In this document: piece by piece, positions 49,380-51,816 of the stretch
Numbering within the stretch: the stretch's first letter is position 1
Layout: every line of letters begins with the position of its first letter
NCBI GenBank assembly: GCA_946056135.1
Contig: CAMGIN010000006.1
Span: 1 to 51,816, forward strand
DNA: 51,816 bases
Source of the DNA: an uncultured bacterium
Lineage (GTDB): Bacteria > Bacillota > Clostridia > Oscillospirales > Oscillospiraceae
Direction of reading: 5' to 3'
Notes under the pieces: generated by a model
What the model was told of the DNA's origin: nothing
Databases searched by the model: none
Seen by the model: the letters and a program-made list of their open reading frames with translations, nothing else
Translations under genes and position numbers: made by a program

Positions 49380-49447
49380 TAACTAATTTTAAGTGTTTTT
49401 CTTAACAATCAAGCGTTGTTATTATTTACATACGGGGAGGGATAACA

Positions 49448-49774
49448 ATGCTGACCAATTTGAAAAAGCTTCGTGAAGATGCTTCTATATCTCAGAAAGC
49501 CCTTGCTGATGCGATTGGTGTAAGCCAGCAATCTGTAAATAAATACGAAAACCACAATATCGAACCCGATATTGAAACCTTAATTTGTATTGCAGATTTC
49601 TTTGAAACCTCTGTTGATTATTTGATTGGGCATACTTCTGTCCGGCGCAAAATAGAAGAAGTCCATATCTTTGAATTGAATGACCGTGAAAGCAAGGTTA
49701 TGGAACAGTATCGCTCCTTAACTTCCAAGCAAAAGGCTTGTGTCGATGTTGTAATGGACAGTTATTCAGAATGA
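49448..49774 (+). CDS. XRE-family transcription regulator next to the surface operon
   Basis: The 108-aa protein has a Cro/CI helix-turn-helix (ISQKALADAIGVSQQSVNKY, about 14-33; FFETSVDYLIG near 52-62) and a 45-residue C-terminal tail with a possible dimerisation role. GGGGAGGG precedes the ATG. It is divergent from the three-gene surface operon with a 120-bp gap, so it is a natural candidate to control that operon. Confidence 0.87.
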   Translation: MLTNLKKLREDASISQKALADAIGVSQQSVNKYENHNIEPDIETLICIADFFETSVDYLIGHTSVRRKIEEVHIFELNDRESKVMEQYRSLTSKQKACVDVVMDSYSE

Positions 49775-49842
49775 AAAATGTGGCGGAGTGTTCCATACAT
49801 CCCGCCGTTTTGATACTGTTTTTTACAGTATTTTAGAAAATA

Positions 49843-49864
49843 TTCTGCCACGATTTCTGCCACG
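49843..49864. repeat. Integrase arm-type repeat, right end
   Basis: Two TTCTGCCACG units spaced as at the left end (41799-41820) with one mismatch, same orientation. GTGGCGGA at 49783 and TTTTAGAA at 49831 match the left-end boxes too. Confidence 0.7.
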
Positions 49865-49903
49865 AATGTGAAAAGTAACTGTGCATCAGTATGTTTTGTC
49901 GCT

Positions 49904-49927
49904 TTCGATTCCCGTACCCTGCTCCAA
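49904..49927 (+). other. attR (copy of tRNA-Gly 3' end)
   Basis: It is identical over 24 bp to 41634-41657. No tRNA 5' part precedes it. Confidence 0.88.
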
Positions 49928-49930
49928 AAT

Positions 49931-49970
49931 CAAAAACTGCGAATCTCAAAATGAGGTTCGCAGTTTTTTG
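49931..49970 (+). terminator. Original tRNA-Gly terminator, now beyond attR
   Basis: AAAACTGCGAA pairs with TTCGCAGTTTT and is followed by TTGG. It is placed as if directly downstream of the tRNA before integration. Confidence 0.75.
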
Positions 49971-49972
49971 GT

Positions 49973-50260
49973 TTATGTCTCCTTTTCGGAATCGGGATTT
50001 CCTTTTGACGCTTTCCCATTCCCGTAAAGGCTGGCCAGTGCCATGCCCCACAGCGGGCCCAGAGCAAGCCCCAGAGCGTGGTTCTCCCACAAGCCGCATC
50101 CGTTCAGGGTCACGCCAAGAAGCAGTCCCAGGGCAGCCCCCAGGGCGATCTGGCCGCCCCGCTTTTCCTCTTTCTTCCTTTCCGCGCTGCTTCCCGCCAG
50201 CACTGCCAGGGCAAGCCCTGCCATAACCCAAGGCAGGACGGCCATAACGAAGTCTTTCAA
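49973..50260 (-). CDS. Small two-helix membrane protein, unknown
   Basis: The 95-aa product has two hydrophobic segments (about 3-23, FVMAVLPWVMAGLALAVLA, and about 38-80) with a charged loop (ERKKEEKRGG). I do not recognise the family. The start is TTG (50260), overlapping the stop codon of the DUF2975-type gene (TTGA), so it is translated with it. Confidence 0.6.
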   Translation of the reverse strand: MKDFVMAVLPWVMAGLALAVLAGSSAERKKEEKRGGQIALGAALGLLLGVTLNGCGLWENHALGLALGPLWGMALASLYGNGKASKGNPDSEKET

Positions 50261-50802
50261 GTGGTTTCCCCCATTTTCTTTCTCCCCTCCAGCTCAGCGC
50301 CGTAGCGGAAGATCAGCGACACCAGAATCAGCACAATGCCCATCGTCAAGCTGGGAAGGTCGCCGCTTTCCGTCCTGAGCGTCTGGGCAACATCGAACAC
50401 CTCATAAAACACAGCACTGAGTATCACGGCTACCAGAGGCAGTACAATGGTACGGATGCCCAAACGCTGGATCTGATCCGCACCGCTTTGGGTAAAGGGA
50501 GTGCCGTCCGCAAGTTCCTTCTTCAAATACCGGTAGGCATAGGCCAGCAGGATTCCGTCCGTCAGCGCGGACACAACATCCGCCAGCAGGACGCCAAACA
50601 TCTACTTCAGGCTATCGGTGTGCATCAGCAGCTGCATCATCTCCTGGCTGCCTCCCACGACTCTTCCACCGGAGTACCAGACCACTCCGCACAGCAGCCC
50701 CAGACCGGCGAGCCCTGCCCACACAAAGGATAAAATCATAAAAATTTTCGTAAGGGTTTGAAATACCCGGTAGGTTTTTTGAATGGTTTCCAAGCTTTTC
50801 AT
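50257..50802 (-). pseudogene. DUF2975-type membrane protein interrupted by in-frame TAG
   Basis: From ATG 50802 the frame reads 66 codons (MKSLETIQKTYRVFQTLTKI; ends MMQLLMHTDSLK), then TAG (50604-50602). It continues in the same frame with MFGVLLADVVSALTDGILLA through a further 114 codons (KKELADGTPFTQSGADQIQR) to the TGA at 50257. Together this is a 181-codon, four-helix DUF2975-like protein; DGTPFT is typical. Alone, each half lacks two helices. Homologues, as I recall them, usually have Gln between Lys and Met or Leu here, so TAG may replace CAG. It lies in the host part of the window, outside the element. Confidence 0.7.
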
Positions 50803-50834
50803 ATCCTCTTCTCCTTTTGAATTTCAATTCTTTG

Positions 50835-51035
50835 TCAAGCTTCCAGATATTCCGGCCTGCGGGGGATAATCAACGCCGCAATAATGTAGGCCAGGATGCC
50901 GCTGCCGCCCAGGGCGCAGAACACCACCCAGCCCAGCCGCACCAGGGTGGGATCGATGTCAAAATACTCCGCGATGCCGCCGCAGACACCATCCAGCATA
51001 ATATTGGTTTTGGATTTGTAAAGCCGTTTTTTCAT
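50835..51035 (-). CDS. PspC-domain protein
   Basis: The 66-aa protein (MKKRLYKSKTNIMLDGVCGG, then IAEYFDIDPTLVRLGWVVF and a membrane helix) is a minimal PspC domain. PspC domains are membrane regulators of the phage-shock response in Proteobacteria; stand-alone forms in Firmicutes have no set role. AAGGAGG precedes the ATG. Together with the DUF2975-type and two-helix genes it makes a small envelope cluster. Confidence 0.88.
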   Translation of the reverse strand: MKKRLYKSKTNIMLDGVCGGIAEYFDIDPTLVRLGWVVFCALGGSGILAYIIAALIIPRRPEYLEA

Positions 51036-51095
51036 TGTTTTTCCTCCTTGCAGTTTTGTATCGTTTGTAACTATATTATATGGTAAAAAAATTCC

Positions 51096-51134
51096 TTTCG
51101 ATAGGCAGATTTTTCAGGGGAATGTGTGTGTTTT
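51096..51134. repeat. 39-bp direct repeat, copy 1
   Basis: TTTCGATAGGCAGATTTTTC and the following 19 nt match 51585-51623 (TTTCGATAGACCTATTTTTC and onward) with about seven differences. The two copies flank the Cys-rich mini-protein and the palindrome. Confidence 0.55.
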
Positions 51135-51183
51135 ATAGCTTTCGTCCGGATTCCGGGCGCGTCACACCTGCACTGGCAAGGCA

Positions 51184-51369
51184 CTATTCTCCACGCCGTC
51201 CCTTCCGCATCCTCTTCTCTTCCCTAGCTGCAAGTTTTTTGCATCTGGTCAGGCCTTTTTTTCCCTCCTTCGCATGGTGATGCGCCTGACATTCCGCGCA
51301 GTTACCATGTCTTTCGCATTCGATCCGCTTGCAGGGGCAAGCTGATTCTTCCATCTGGCAAAACTCCAT
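51184..51369 (-). CDS. Cys-rich mini-protein
   Basis: The 61-aa product contains CPCKRIECERHGNCAECQAH followed by HHAKEGKKGLTRC, with six closely spaced Cys plus one further Cys and several His: a likely small zinc-binding protein. Similar Cys-rich sequences with RHGNC are common in Clostridia, without known function. ATG at 51354 (MEESACPC) is an alternative start. Confidence 0.65.
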   Translation of the reverse strand: MEFCQMEESACPCKRIECERHGNCAECQAHHHAKEGKKGLTRCKKLAAREEKRMRKGRRGE

Positions 51370-51390
51370 ATTGCACTATCCTTCTTTCTC

Positions 51391-51548
51391 ATACTAAAAC
51401 CTAATTGAAAGCTTTAAAAGATTTCCGAGGATGAATTGTTCCAGAAAAGGCAGATGACGCAGCTGGGCTGACGCCCAGCAAGGAAGATAACGCATTCTGG
51501 AGCAATTCAGACCGGAAAGATTTAAAGATTTTAATTAGGTTTTAGTAT
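51391..51548. repeat. 158-bp palindromic element
   Basis: The ends ATACTAAAACCTAATT (51391-51406) and its reverse complement (51533-51548) are perfect. The arms continue with decreasing match through TTTAAA, GAATTG and CCAGAA to a centre at about 51470 (AGCTGGGCTGACGCCCAGC). No gene is inside. It is a MITE-like element or remnant. Confidence 0.75.
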
Positions 51549-51584
51549 CAGTTGTCTGTAACCATAATAAGCAAATTAAAGCCA

Positions 51585-51623
51585 TTTCGATAGACCTATT
51601 TTTCAGGAAAATGTGTCCGTTTT
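51585..51623. repeat. 39-bp direct repeat, copy 2
   Basis: See copy 1 at 51096. It lies between the palindrome and the rRNA-operon terminators. Confidence 0.55.
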
Positions 51624-51635
51624 CCCGGTTCCGAA

Positions 51636-51685
51636 AAGCAAAAACGCAGAACCACAACACCGTCCCGGGTGTCATGCTCTGCGTT
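51636..51685 (-). terminator. Second terminator of the rRNA operon
   Basis: AACGCAGAACCACAACACC and GGGTGTCATGCTCTGCGTT form an imperfect stem; T residues follow on the minus strand. Confidence 0.65.
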
Positions 51686-51729
51686 ATCAGGACCATGCGC
51701 TTGTACCCGGCGTTCCTGGCCACGCATGC

Positions 51730-51758
51730 AAAAAACCTCCATCCTTTTGGATGGAGGC
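51730..51758 (-). terminator. First terminator of the rRNA operon
   Basis: On the minus strand CCTCCATCC-AAAA-GGATGGAGG is followed by TTTTTTGC, directly after the 5S rRNA end. Confidence 0.88.
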
Positions 51759-51762
51759 TTTA

Positions 51763-51816
51763 TGTTGGCATTACCTATCTTCCCGGGCAGTCACCCGCCA
51801 AGTATTGTCGGCGCTT
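51763..51816 (-). rRNA. rrf: 5S rRNA, 3' part only
   Basis: Read on the minus strand the last 54 nt contain CAATACTTGGCGGGTGACTG, then CCCGGGAAGATAGGTAATGC and CAACA. This is the typical 3' half of a bacterial 5S rRNA. The rest lies beyond the window. The rRNA operon is therefore transcribed leftward into this region. Confidence 0.88.

Larger units (their letters stand above)
41634..49927. mobile_element. 8.3-kb integrative element in tRNA-Gly
   Basis: A 24-bp direct repeat of the tRNA-Gly 3' end (41634-41657 and 49904-49927) bounds the region. The integrase gene lies next to the tRNA. Both ends carry near-identical arm-type repeats, and the interior is clearly more AT-rich than the flanks. 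Contents: tyrosine integrase, serine recombinase, SprT-like protein, four HTH or winged-helix proteins, several small unknowns and a secreted/surface operon. No relaxase, type IV secretion, phage structural or plasmid partition gene is seen. It may be a genomic island or a satellite that moves with the help of another element. Confidence 0.88.

Noticed and set aside
51535..51723. 62-codon frame after the 5S rRNA
   Set aside because: It lies over two rRNA terminators and a direct repeat; no ribosome-binding site.
1..51816. Insertion sequences
   Set aside because: No transposase gene found; the only recombinase genes are the integrase and serine recombinase of the tRNA-Gly element.

Overview
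The window looks like the chromosome of a spore-forming, gut-type Clostridia, most like the Oscillospiraceae. Supporting this are GC-rich protein-coding DNA, the forespore sigma factor gene sigG, ytvI and spoVB/yabM-type genes, the recJ-relA-dtd-MBL-hemZ cluster, the asp23(yloU)-fakA(yloV) pair, and BspA-like and Clostridia-specific hypothetical families. The name is inference; no 16S gene is present.

Layout. 0.1-1.5 kb: infC-rpmI-rplT translation operon (minus), with an attenuator leader and an AUC start codon for infC. 1.5-4.0 kb: an ACT-less aspartokinase and a separate HTH-ACT regulator (minus), then ytvI (plus). 4.3-15.2 kb: plus-strand genes recJ, relA, a 73-aa membrane protein, dtd, an MBL hydrolase, hemZ, an MtaD-like deaminase, a SpoVB/MurJ-family flippase, hup and rqcP. 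15.2-25.3 kb: minus-strand genes for a J-domain protein and its DUF5685 partner, a YihY protein, fakA, yloU, gpmI, a BspA-like surface protein, recG and rpsT. 25.3-26.2 kb: a long gene-free stretch with a dense DnaA-box cluster. 26.2-29.5 kb: sigG, ylmC, rpsB and tsf (plus). 29.8-35.4 kb: a RodA-type SEDS protein, an NSS transporter, galT and galK. 35.6 kb: tRNA-Arg inside a long palindrome. 36.2-40.5 kb: two paralogous ECF sigma/membrane-protein modules with matching promoters. 40.8 kb: a cytidylate-kinase-like gene. 41.6 kb: tRNA-Gly, used as the attachment site of an 8.3-kb AT-rich integrative element running to 49.93 kb. 49.97-51.8 kb: small membrane proteins, a PspC-domain protein, a Cys-rich mini-protein and, at the edge, the 3' end of a 5S rRNA (minus).

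The integrative element carries a tyrosine integrase with two sets of arm-type repeats, a serine recombinase, a SprT-like metalloprotein, several regulators, and a three-gene secreted/surface cargo operon: a membrane-anchored protein, a secreted beta-rich protein and an NPPTGD sortase substrate, divergent from an XRE regulator. No relaxase or conjugation gene is visible.

The most unusual signals are these. (1) In-frame TAG codons interrupt three otherwise intact reading frames at 46.4, 47.2 and 50.6 kb, at positions where Gln is plausible. (2) Intergenic repeats have 7-bp-periodic arms around UUCG-loop hairpins. (3) A second family of palindromes shares GATC-centred ends but has unrelated cores. 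(4) A DnaA-box cluster lies far from any dnaA. (5) Two sigma-factor promoters align without gaps. All start choices, promoters and terminators were read by eye; no search or alignment was run.
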